From NCBI RefSeq assembly GCF_022539315.1, contig NC_066316.1:7517501-7581500 (forward strand): a DNA stretch of 64,000 nucleotides. The letters are read 5' to 3'. The position numbers and the translations under genes were made by a program. The notes below the pieces were generated by a model. That model was not told the origin of the DNA, did no database searches, and worked only from the letters and a program-made list of their open reading frames with translations. This stretch comes from Serinus canaria. Taxonomy: Eukaryota > Chordata > Aves > Passeriformes > Fringillidae. Shown piece by piece: positions 39,401-49,412 of this stretch. Positions within the stretch are counted from its first letter, which is position 1. Each line of letters starts with the position of its first letter.

Positions 39401-42400
39401 GCAGCAACAGGCCAAGTAATTGTGGTGGGATGACCCACCAAGTAGAAGGCCTGCAAGCTGTAGACAAATGGAACCCACACCAGATCTCCAAATGCCAGCA
39501 TGAATCCAAATCCATCATGGGTAATATCCATTGTAGTCAAAACAGCTTCCTAGAAACAAAGAGGAAGGAATTTTAGCACTTCCAAAGCCTCCTCCTCTTA
39601 ACATTGTAATTAGAAATGGACACAGTTGAAGGGGTTTGGCATTTACCTCATTCCAAAGAGCATCCACCACATAGAGAAGCTGGAAGCTGTTCACAAGAAT
39701 CATGGACAGGGATGGCACACTGAGATTGTGGATCTTCATCTCAGCCAAGAGCATGGCCAAGTTTATTACAACCTAAGTTAGAAAACATTTTATTTATAAG
39801 TTCACTTTAAAAGAAAGAAGTCTTTTATATTACACTACAGAACATCTTAAGACAAGTATTTTTGACCAACATTTAGTTAAAAAAAAAAAAAAAACCAAAC
39901 TATTTTACAAGTCAGTTTACAACTAACCACATTTTTGAAACTGTATAACCTCAACACATGAATACCTAAAAAAGGTTTTCATTTGCCACAAAACAAAGAA
40001 GCTAGAGATTTCCTTCAAGTGAATAAAAATAGCAACATGGAACTGTTTTTCAGTACTCACTTATAAGTATTTATAAATAAATAAATAAATATATCCTTAA
40101 TATCAATTATATGTGTGTGTGTGTGCAAAACAAAAATCCCTTAGTGTACTATTTAAGTGAATAAAGTAGCTCAGATTACTGACTCACCCAGCCAATTAAT
40201 CCTGGACGCAACTCACAAAAGTATTTGAGGTCAAAGCTGCCAATACGAGGGTTCAATTCATGCCCAGTAAAAAAGTCATAAATAAAATACCCTGCAGGTA
40301 AGACACAACCTCTGTTAGCAATACTCTTGCTTTTATCTGCCACTACACTCCTCCCCATAAATAAAATCCCATTTTCCATTAATGTTCTCTCATTACAAAT
40401 TTTTAAAAGCCTTTAGATTGGCAAAAAAATATTTTTTTAAGAGTATGTGCAAAATACAAAACAAAATCCACATAGTTTGTATTTTAGGATGCCCCAATTT
40501 TTTATTAATTAGGAGCACTTTAGAAGTTCTCCCTGATACTTGTTCCTTCTTTATTTTCAGCCTTATCCTGAAACTTACATCACAGTGTTTATGAACATGA
40601 CCATATGGCATTAATTAATTTTACATTTTCTCCTATTTAATTGCTTCTGTCTGGGAAAAAGAATTCTCTTTAGCTGTGACAATTACCCATCCAACAAAAA
40701 AGGTGGACAAGAAGGAAAATACCATGCCCTGACTTCATATCTGGGACTGAGTTTGTGGGGGGGGGGGGGGGGGAATCAAGTAACACTTCACAGTGCAAAA
40801 TTCAAGTCACAGTATTGTAATAACCAGCCCCAAATCCAGCCTTTAATTTGTAGAAATGAAACTATAGCAAACAATTGGAAAGAAATTATCCAGAATGTTC
40901 TAACTCACCAGAATTTCCACCTGGTGCTAGCTCTTCCTCGGGTGCTTTCAGGGATCTGGCATACAGATAAATGCTCAGTGCCAGAGAAAACGCTGCAGCT
41001 GACACTGCAAACTGCATCAGGTGATCGTACAAATAGTGAAGCTCAAACTGGAAGTATAACAGAACTCCAATAGCTGCAGCAGTCAAAATAAAAGCATAAA
41101 ACCCTAAAGGATGTAGAAGAAAGACATATTAGTCAAAATAAAAAACCCCAATTTATCTTTTTAGTAGGGCCTACCTAATCAAACCTTTCTGCACTTTTAC
41201 TTCTTCCAGTATTTGTCCATATTCCACTAACATTTTGGACACCCCATATATTGCTGGGGCACAGCAATATAACTAAGAGACTCTAAGCCCTGAAACTGTG
41301 CTCACCAAAAGGACCAGAGGCATGAATACTGAATAGTCTCAGATTTTTATGCCATAGGATCCAATTTCAGATTTTAGTGGAAAAATGGACACTGACACTA
41401 CTAGTGGATAATGAGAGCAAGTCACAAAGTCTTCTCTGTGGGACAGCTGAGACAACCTTACTCTCATCTTTGAATTATCTTCATTTATACCTTGACACAG
41501 ACAGGAGTGATTAAAGTATTAAAATGATGTATCACGGCAAAACTTGAACACAAAAACTTTTGCATACACTTAGAGTATAATTTCACAGAGAATGGACTGA
41601 TGCCCAAATAGGAGCAGGCAGCTCTCTGCTGCCTCAGCTGAGGATTTTCTATGGATCCCTTCATAGACAGGGTCACGGGGGGGAGGTTAGAAGGAACCTC
41701 CAGAGTTCATCTGGTCCAGTTCAGATGGAACCCCCTGTACTTCACTTTGTGCCCAGTGCCTCCTGTCCTTACCTTTCCTCAAGTAGTCTTCTAAAATTGT
41801 TTTTAAAATTAGCCCTTGAAGCACCAAGACAATGGATTTTTGTTTAGTAATCCAAATTATGTAGCTTATTTCCTCCCTTTATCAGAATGCACAAAGAATT
41901 GCAGCACTATGGCACGACTATAGACAAAAGTCCAAAACCAAGACAGGAATGAGACAGCCTCAAGGAGACTCACTTTTGCAGGATGTAATTCCCCTTGTTT
42001 GTTACTTACAGCCCTATTCCAACTTTAAATGATGCATCTTAACAGACTATGACAAATCTCAGTTTTTTACTGTAGTATTTGAATTCCATTACCACTCCTG
42101 TACAGTGGAATGTCTCGCTCTTGGGGGACTTAGTTCCTGATGATTACTAACCACTTTTTTCCAAGAAAAGGCTCATCCTGTTTTATCCAAGATTTACAAC
42201 AGATATGCTCTCTGATCAAACTGTATCTTTCAATATTTGTATTTTATGGTGCTGAGCACTGCAAATCACACAATGGAATCACTTCTGGAATAACCAACTG
42301 CACCATGCTTACCATTTATCCGGTACTGCAGTTTCCTTCCACTGGAAAGAGGCAGGCCTTCTACAACCTAAGGAGAATAAAATATTGATGCTCAACAAAG

Positions 42401-45400
42401 TATTTTCTGTGGGCCCCTCAAGGGAGGAAAACCAAGCTCAACTCTGTTAGAAAGACATTCAGTCACAGCAACCAGCTGGACACACTCAAACCTGAAGCTC
42501 GTGCATTGTACTGAGAAACATACTCTGGATAGCAAATGAAAGAGATTAGCAGTTTCAAATAAAAACATTTTTAAAAATAAACCTCTTTCTAACCAGCTTC
42601 AAGAAAGCAGAACTTCTCCAGTCATTGTGAACATGTAGAGCAATAAAACATGATTGATCTACTTCAGTGTCCTTTCAGAATCTGCCACTGACCCTCAAGT
42701 CACAAGAGAGGGAAGGAGAGCCTTTGCCTGATATACATACATATGGCTAGAATGGCTTAGAGATTCCTGTAACAGAAGATTGTATTCCAAAATGCTGGAT
42801 ATCCACACGAAACTGAGCATCAAAATAGTTTGTTAAATTAGAAGTCAGACACCTAAAATTCTATCAAGCAAAGTTCGTCCCACTTTGATTTGAATGCCTA
42901 TACAATGCCTCCTGCCTTCTCTACTGGAAGGCTCTAAAATGCAAAATTTCTGAACCAGCTGTGCTGTTTTAAGCTTACAGAAATCTGCAGCAGCTAGATT
43001 CCAGTTTATGATGAAAAACTCATTAAACTGCTTTCAAATTCACTGCATTGGGAAGACACCCCACCTTCCAGCCTAACACACAGTTTAGTTGCCCATAAAG
43101 ACCCAAGTGCTCCCTAGAGCCTACCTTTCCAATTGGCAGCAAGTAAAACACAGCTTGAAGGAAAAACCACAGAAGAATGACACCAAACACCCTCCCATCC
43201 CAAAGACTCTCAAGTGCTGGCAGAGGAGGGAAGTTCAGAAGACTTGGATCCTCTTGTTCGCACATCAACAGCAAGTAGAATACAGTAGCAGGCAGAAGAA
43301 GTATCAGCATGAAGGTCCCTGGAAACAGACACCATGGCATGTTAGAAGGTAAGTACAGAAAATTTTAAAAATAGTTTCAATCCCATCAAAAAAGTTCAAT
43401 ATTAAGTAACAAAGAAGAGGTTGTCATTATTTTCTCCTGAACAAGACAGCAGCAATCCCATAGTCATGTAACAGGACACAGGGACATTCTTCTCACTCCT
43501 ATACAAGGTCATCTACCACAGGATCACACTCATTGCATCCCTTCAAAAATAATCCAAAAACTGTCTAAAAAATATTTTACTGTCAAGTTTCAAGCACCTG
43601 AGTTTTGAAAATGTAAAAGCTTTGCTGGTTATTCTTAAATTTAATCTAGAAATATTTAAATCTCACTGTGGCAAGGGGTGGCACAAGATCTTTGCTGTAT
43701 TTCATGTATGAACCAAGTGCAATAAAGGTTCTTTGCCACTAAATCAAGTGAAACACAACAATTTTACTCTGAGTTCTGCAGCCAAAGTCCAAAAAGCAGT
43801 TCCTGATACAACAGTGTGGGCAAAAAGTAAAAACCTACAAAATAGTACTGATTTTCAACTAAGACAATTTGTACACATACCAATTCTTCCCCCAAACTCC
43901 AGCTCCTTTGTTTTTGTTGGTACTTTCTCAATTGGTTTTACAGCTGCAAAAGTCTTTTTCTCTGAATAGATCTCTTCTTTTTTCTTGTCATCTTTCCTTG
44001 AACGCAAGCTGTACTGCTCAAGCACGCGCTTGATTTCCAGGTCTGGTTTTAACTTTTGCTGTAAATGAATAAAAATCATTTACTAAAAGGTTTCCCAGTG
44101 ATTTTACTTTATTTCAGTCCAATATCTGATATTTCAGAGGACATTACTCACTTTAAATCACCAATGAGGCTGCTAAAACCAGGCACTGTAACCTATTAGG
44201 CCAGATCACAGATCAGCAGCAGTTCCAGCACAGATCATCCATTGCCACCCTCCCCCTTTCCCTTCTGCCATGTGCCTGGGCACTAGATAACAATCAGGAC
44301 AATAAAAAAAAAATCACTTTCTCTGTAGCAAACTTACTTAACCTCTAAGTTTTATGTTGCCTTCTATTTCTACTTGATTATTGTATTGCCCTTTACTAGG
44401 AATTTCTGAGAGAGCCAAGCTGGGAATGTGACAAAAAGCTAAGAGCAAATTCTGTGCTCCTACCTCCAAGATGATGCAGGATTTGGCATTTTTTTCTGTA
44501 CTTTCAGGTTCACCATTGTACCTTTTGGTGTTATTCTCACTTGGTTTCTGGTCAAAACAAGAAACACAGTTTAAGCTTTCAGTGTCCTATATATGGCACT
44601 GTTCTGCAGAACTGAAAGTTTGGTTTTCCATAAAATACCTTTGAAGAAATAAATTCTCTCATAAAAATTCTTCTCTAGTGAGTCTAGCTTACACAGCTCT
44701 GGGAAGACATGACTCATATGTTTTATTTCAACTCAAGTTCTGTTGAAGAGAACCTGGTCTTTCCAGTCTTACAAGAGCCAACAGATCAATCCTACTCCTC
44801 AGAGAGCCAGGACAAAACCACCAAAGACTTTTTGATCCTTTTATCCCAAAAGGTTGAGAATACTAAAAGTAAACAGTAGCTGCTGGCTAAAAAACTACTT
44901 AAAACCAGATTGTGATCCACAGGCACTGGATCACACAGCTCAAAGGAGCTCACTGCAAAACAAACCCCACAACTGTTTCAGTGCCTAAGAGCAGCAATTT
45001 ACTACACCTATCTAGCTAGTTTATATTAATCTGGTTTAGTCTAGCTGAAACCAAACTAAAACCTGTTCACTTTCAATAGATCAGGAGAATGCATTTCCAG
45101 TTCCAGGGACTGTGTCTCAGACAAGTGAGAAGCCATCTCAAGGGCACAAGAGGCAGAAGAAATGCTATTTTTCTCTTCACAGAGAAACACCACCTCTAGT
45201 CCTCTTCACTTAAAGATCACCGGAACCATTTTTAGCACTCAATCTTCAAAAAAATGCTAAGAACAAACTTAATAAATTTCAGCTAGACACCAGATACTGG
45301 TAAAGTTAATAAATCCAGTTTTTCAATATTATCCATCAGCATGGCCATATTTAAATATTCCACACTGTCTGTTTTACACGACTGTTGTAACAAACTCTAT

Positions 45401-48224
45401 ATGGTACAGAACTATTTTATTTCAAATCCTAATTAACACACCTAAAAGTAAGCTAACTTCCTTTGCCCCATTTCACAAGTGGAAGCACATGACTAACAAT
45501 TACTTCAATATTAAATATTAAAAAAAATTTCTTTGTTTGGATTCCAAGAAGTTGTCAGTATCACCAAATTCAAATGGAACTTTATAACCTTGGTTTACCT
45601 CTCAAGAATTTCCTCAAACTCTGCAAGCTAGAAACCCATTTTCTAAAGAAAAAAAAAAGGCAGTTCTGAGATATACTTTTGCAGGTAATTATGCTGTCCA
45701 GGGAACATGAACTACAGCTGACTTTTACATTGATAAACCCAGTCTGCGTAAAACCAATCTTTCACAAATAGCAAAAGTTTCTTTAAATAAAAATCCAGCA
45801 AACCCACACACAAAAAGCCAACAAACAAAACCAATACCGGTAGAGCTAAGCTGGTCTCCTGGATGGTTTTCTTTTTGTCCTCTTTGTGCTCCCTGCTCTG
45901 GGAAGCAGAACGACGCCTGCCCTTGGCTGGCCGGCCAGGGGACCGAGAGCGAGAGCGAGACCTGCTGCTACTTCTTCTGGAGGGAGAACTTGAAGAAGAC
46001 TGGCTCTTCCTGTGCTTGAATGATGACTGTGACTAAAAGAAAGATGGAAAGAAAGCAAAATCTTAGCTATGTCCCAAAGAACAATTTTAAAAACATGGAG
46101 GTTTTGTGATGAGGACTCTGGCATACAGTTCTGTAGATCCGTCTTGTATTTCCTCTACTGATGCTCTACAAAGGCTGTTAAGAAAGAGCAACTGCAGAAT
46201 ATTCATTTTGCTGGCAATTCCCAAAGAAGCCTCTTCCAAGTCCAACTGTTGAAGCTACAGCAATCAGGCTATGGATGTAAGCTACCAAAGTGAGCACCAA
46301 GCTGTTTAGCACACCACCCTCTCAAGCCTATGCACAGGGATAGGAATTGAGAGCTGTCTCTTCAACCCTCAGTGGCTGCTGTCACTTCCACTACTCAGCT
46401 TTATTAATGCACTTGATATAGCAAGGTTCATCATCTGTGTGAGGCAACACAGAGCAAATCAACACGAAAAAAAACCAAGTCAGCCTAATCATTTCATTAT
46501 ATCTAGTAACTAATTTCATAACCAGTTTACTCCAAAAGCACTGTTTGATTTCTCTGTGAAGTCTACAATGCTGATTTGCCCAAGTAAAATTTGCACAATG
46601 CAACTTTTATATCAAAGGCATTTTCCCAGCTTGAGTCTGCTAACCTGCATGCAGAAAAAACAAGTCAGAAAGTCTTGAAACAGTGAAAACAGTTGCCTAC
46701 CTCAAGGCAGAAACATTTTGGTCCCAAAAGAGAAGGTCAGTTACTGGGCATGGAGACTGCCACCCAGAAGTGACACTGTAGTTCACATAAAGACACACAA
46801 GCTGGCTTTGAACCTATGCAAGTTTCAGAACAGGCCATAGAAATAAACTACAGTGAACAATTCAAACAGGGTTTTTTCCTCCTGCATTAATCATTTTATA
46901 CTAGCTACAAAGTTTTAAAGGCCTTTATTAGTAACAAAAAGTAAAATAATAACATTATGTGAAGAGGAAGGAATGTGCTGATATGACATGAACCTTTCTC
47001 AAGAGATTGCAATTGCCACAAATACAGCAAAATACCTCAGGAAGCCTCTAAGGAGCTGAACTAGTAGAAGCTATTTGCAGATGTTTTAAACGTGAGCTTG
47101 AAGGGCGTGCACTGTTTATATTTAGAGTGACATTTAACTACACCTTCCCATTTGTTATCAAATTTTCTTATTTAGAGATGGAAAACCATCAAATTAATAT
47201 CAACCCATTGATTACTACCCTTTTTTGAAAAATCATGCTATAGAGTTCCTGAAGGATCAGACTTTGTTTTCCTCAAAAATATTATACTTTTTTGACATAA
47301 ATAAAACAACTATGGTACTTTAAAGACGAGGTCAGTCTGAACTTCTGCTTGAGGGGTCACATAGGAAGAAACTTTTACTTAGCTCCAATTCCTTAAAGAC
47401 ACAGTTAACAAAAACTTGCAAAATAACTACCCAGTCCTAAGCTGAAGTACAGATAATTAAATACATGTGTACTTACTGTGAAAAATGCCAATCACTTGTT
47501 TTTAAAATTTTAAAAGTTTAATAGTAATAAAATGGTTATAGAAATAGTAATATAATTAGAGTAATAAAAATTTGGACAATTAGGATTAGGACAACATGAG
47601 ACAATAAAAACAAAGAGTTAGGGAGTGTCTGGGTACCTCTTTCTGGGCAAAATAAGCCTGAAAAAGGACCCACGTTAACAGAGGATTAACCCTTGAAAAC
47701 AAAAGCCTGTTGCATATTCATACACCTCATCCATGATGTATAAATTCCATTCAAACACAGGATTCTGTCTGGTCAGTGTCAGTTCATTTCTTCTGATAAG
47801 AGAGCAATAAGTTCTCTTTCTCTGAAAGATTTAGGTGTCCTGTGGCTGCTATCTCAGTGGGAGTACCTCATTCCTTTCTTTCAAAAAAAGCATCTTACAT
47901 AGCATAGTTTCTATTTTAACATTATGTTATAACCTAAAACTATATTTAACACACTACTTGAAAAAATTAATACAGCATAACTTTCTAACATAAGACATAT
48001 AGTATTCATTTTAATATTTGTGAAAAGCCAATCATAAAATACACATTTTTCACACTCACCCTGATATCACTTTCCTTCAGTGCAAGTTCAGTTCCATCTT
48101 TGTACTTGACAGTATAAAGATGAGCAACATCATCGTAGCTGGTCACTTGTACTTCGTAGTACAGGACGCTGCCCGGCCAGCGGCCCATCACCACCTCGCC
48201 ATCAGCAAACTTCCGGCTGGGCAT
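36294..48224 (-). CDS. LBR: Lamin B receptor, 13 coding exons (whole coding span)
   Basis: Coding segments, in transcript order on the minus strand: 48224-48060, 46032-45838, 44547-44464, 44058-43881, 43318-43125, 42367-42313, 41103-40909, 40291-40188, 39772-39647, 39549-39381, 38198-38118, 38011-37889, 36454-36294. All introns are GT-AG and phases agree at every junction. The total is 1830 nt, or 609 aa plus TAG; human LBR is 615 aa. Residues 1-55 are the Tudor domain, about 56-207 the basic Arg/Ser-rich nucleoplasmic linker, and about 208-609 a multi-pass sterol reductase (ERG4/ERG24) domain. Family knowledge: LBR lies in the inner nuclear membrane, binds lamin B, HP1 and histone marks, and reduces the C14 double bond of sterol intermediates using NADPH. 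N541 and R577 match human N547 and R583, so catalytic activity is probably kept. No frameshift or premature stop was seen. Confidence 0.97.
36656..37086 (-). mobile_element. LTR copy in the last LBR intron, gene-sense
   Basis: This copy aligns along its whole length with the element at 1261-1682, including GACTCCATGTTCTCAGAAGG near one end and GAGGCTTCTCAGCTTCCCAG near the other. It ends GGTGACA. On the minus strand, AATAAATCAGCC lies near the 3' end, the expected R-region polyadenylation signal, so it reads in the same sense as LBR. No clean target-site duplication was found. It is a solo LTR without coding capacity. Confidence 0.8.
37889..38011 (-). CDS. LBR: LBR coding exon 12: sterol-reductase signature 2
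   Basis: This exon encodes residues 516-556. It carries [18 protein letters not shown], the second ERG4/ERG24 signature. N541 corresponds to human N547, whose substitution abolishes reductase activity in human disease alleles. The acceptor is GTTCACAG and the donor GTGAGT. Confidence 0.97.
38118..38198 (-). CDS. LBR: LBR coding exon 11
   Basis: This exon encodes residues 489-515 with split codons at both ends: [20 protein letters not shown], then ADPKLA. The NSQKN.FR.NP.DPKLA pattern is conserved in LBR and in C14 reductases. The acceptor is ATTTTCAG and the donor GTGAGT. Confidence 0.96.
39381..39549 (-). CDS. LBR: LBR coding exon 10: reductase core
   Basis: This exon encodes residues 433-488 plus one base. 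It includes [19 protein letters not shown] and [17 protein letters not shown], part of the conserved sterol-reductase core. The acceptor is TTTCTAG and the donor GTAAGT. Confidence 0.97.
39647..39772 (-). CDS. LBR: LBR coding exon 9
   Basis: This exon encodes residues 391-432 in phase 0/0: a hydrophobic [14 protein letters not shown] helix, then [20 protein letters not shown], which is nearly invariant in vertebrate LBR. The acceptor is AACTTAG and the donor GTAAAT. Confidence 0.97.
40070..40126. repeat. (AAAT)n and (GT)n microsatellites in LBR intron
   Basis: Four AAAT-type units at about 40,075-40,091 are followed by a GTGTGTGTGTGTG run at about 40,112-40,124. Confidence 0.85.
40188..40291 (-). 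CDS. LBR: LBR coding exon 8: sterol-reductase signature 1
   Basis: This exon encodes residues 356-390. It carries [19 protein letters not shown] and [10 protein letters not shown], the first ERG4/ERG24 sterol reductase family signature. The acceptor is CCTGCAG and the donor GTGAGTC directly after the final TGG. Confidence 0.97.
40757..40773 (+). repeat. G17 homopolymer in an LBR intron
   Basis: Seventeen consecutive G on the plus strand (C17 in the LBR transcript), about 135 bp past the donor of coding exon 7. Confidence 0.95.
40909..41103 (-). CDS. LBR: LBR coding exon 7: transmembrane segments
   Basis: This exon encodes residues 291-355 plus one base. Two membrane helices are visible ([17 protein letters not shown] and [20 protein letters not shown]), followed by [18 protein letters not shown]. 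It is phase 1/1, with acceptor CCTTTAG and donor GTGAGT. Confidence 0.95.
41680..41880 (-). mobile_element. CR1 LINE fragment in an LBR intron
   Basis: Plus-strand AGGTTAGAAGGAACCTCCAG and TTCATCTGGTCCAG, followed by CCCAGTGCCTCCTGTCCTT, match the reverse complement of a CR1 3' region. The 5' boundary is uncertain. Confidence 0.7.
42313..42367 (-). CDS. LBR: LBR coding exon 6 (55 bp)
   Basis: This short exon encodes residues 273-291, [18 protein letters not shown] plus a split Gly. The acceptor is TCCTTAG and the donor GTAAGC. It matches the human VVEG...YRLNG segment in position and phase. Confidence 0.94.
43125..43318 (-). CDS. LBR: LBR coding exon 5: first transmembrane helices
   Basis: This exon encodes residues 208-272. 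The hydrophobic run from [19 protein letters not shown] is transmembrane helix 1, the principal nuclear-envelope targeting helix in this family. [15 protein letters not shown] follows, then a second helix and FYLLPIGK. The acceptor is TTTCCAG and the donor GTAGGC. Confidence 0.96.
43881..44058 (-). CDS. LBR: LBR coding exon 4
   Basis: This exon encodes residues 149-207 plus the first base of 208. It is Lys/Glu-rich, contains YSLRSRK, and ends in ELEFGGRIG just before the first membrane helix. It is the most diverged LBR exon compared with mammals. The acceptor is TTTACAG and the donor GTATGT. Confidence 0.95.
44464..44547 (-). CDS. LBR: LBR coding exon 3
   Basis: This exon encodes residues 121-148 in phase 0/0 and contains the conserved RYNGEPE segment. 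It is part of the nucleoplasmic second globular region. The acceptor is TTGACCAG and the donor GTAGGA. Confidence 0.93.
45838..46032 (-). CDS. LBR: LBR coding exon 2: Arg/Ser-rich linker
   Basis: This exon encodes residues 56-120 in phase 0/0. It has a serine run followed by alternating Arg-Ser dipeptides ending in [12 protein letters not shown], then acidic/basic residues. In LBR this region is the target of SR-protein kinases and CDK1 and contributes to chromatin, HP1 and lamin binding. The acceptor is CTTTTAG and the donor GTATTG. Confidence 0.95.
47477..47892 (+). mobile_element. Solo LTR in LBR intron between Tudor and RS exons
   Basis: This 416-bp element starts TGTGAAAAATG and ends AAAAGCA. 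It is flanked by ACTTAC (47471-47476) and TCTTAC (47893-47898), a 6-bp target-site duplication with one mismatch. A TATAAAT box at 47739 and an AATAAG at 47806 on the plus strand fit U3-R-U5 order, so the element runs antisense to LBR. No internal retroviral genes are present. A 6-bp duplication suggests a class II (ERVK/alpharetrovirus-like) origin. Confidence 0.75.
48060..48224 (-). CDS. LBR: LBR coding exon 1: start codon and Tudor domain
   Basis: This exon encodes residues 1-55. The start is the ATG at 48224-48222, 16 nt inside the exon; the exon itself reaches 48240 after a TTTTCCAG acceptor. The peptide opens [12 protein letters not shown] and contains the Tudor core [11 protein letters not shown], close to known vertebrate LBR. 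The donor GTGAGT follows the AGG codon in phase 0. The Tudor domain recognises methylated histone tails in this family. Confidence 0.97.
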
Positions 48225-48240
48225 TTTCCAAACACAATCC
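48225..48240 (-). other. LBR: LBR 5' UTR part of the start-codon exon
   Basis: Sixteen non-coding bases lie between the acceptor AG (complement of 48241-48242) and the start codon. The short leader implies at least one further non-coding exon upstream. Confidence 0.8.
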
Positions 48241-49140
48241 CTGGAAAATAAATCACTCAATGAGCATGGCAGCCAAACATCAGGCTTCATGTTCCCCTCC
48301 TCTCCTTCTGTATCATGTAACTGAGAAGGGGACACTTTCAACAAGTCTCCACTTTAAACAGGGAAAAGAAAACAGCAGTGATCTCTTTTCCAAATCAACA
48401 GCAGACAGAAGAAATAGTCTTAAAATAGAGAGAAGACGAAGGTGCACATTCTGGAAAAACATTCAGATGTATTAGACTAGTACTGAGCTACGATATACAA
48501 TCTCCATCATCAGGCAAAGCACATCTTTGACCAAAATTACATCATGAAGCTCATCTTATCTAGATGAGCTTCAATACCATTACATGGTATCGAAGTGTCC
48601 TCTAACCCTTGTTTCCTGTGGTTCTACAGAAATTACACAAGTGATGATTTCTAAACACTAAACATCCCCAATCTCTTCAACACAACCACATTACAGTCTT
48701 TCTTCAAATTATTATGCCAAACACTCAAAAGCTAGGGAACTTCAGAATTTAAGCTCCTGTCTGGGTTGAATTTTTTTCTTTTCCACCTCTTAGACAAAAG
48801 GGCACAATGCCTTTTCCAGGGCTCCGTGGGAAAACAAAGCACAGCATCAGAGCAATCCCACAGCAACCTGAAAAACGAAATTCCATCCCATCCCCCATCT
48901 GCATCATCATGTTTTTATCTGATATTAACAAAATGTGGTGTAAGTGACTTCTACCCTTTGGTCAACCCACCAGGTGCTGGGAAAAACCACAACTACAACT
49001 GAGAGGAAGTTGTTTTTAAGTGTAAAGCCCTGTAGAACTGTTTGGAGACTGCTTTGTGTTGTGTCACTGCCTTCTAAAAACAGATATCCCAAGCAGAATA
49101 TACTTTTAATCTCAATGTATCAAGTGAGACTATCTTAAAA

Positions 49141-49412
49141 GTCTAAGATGAAACATACACTAAATAACTAAGGTGAAACATACACTAAATAACGAAGGTG
49201 AAACATACACTAAATAACGAAGGTGAAACATACACTAAATAACGAAGGTGAAACATACACTAAATAACGAAGGTGAAACATACACTAAATAACGAAGGTG
49301 AAACATACACTAAATAACGAAGGTGAAACATACACTAAATAACGAAGGTGAAACATACACTAAATAACTAAGGTGAAACATACACTAAATAACTAAGGTG
49401 AAACATACACTA
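49141..49412. repeat. 25-bp minisatellite, about 10.9 copies, in LBR intron 1
   Basis: The unit is AACGAAGGTGAAACATACAC followed by TAAAT. Copies start every 25 bp from 49141 to 49391 without length change. Copies 3 to 9 are identical with AACG. Copies 2, 10 and 11 have AACT, copy 1 is more diverged, and copy 11 is partial. The pattern indicates recent expansion from the middle of an older, shorter array. Confidence 0.95.
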
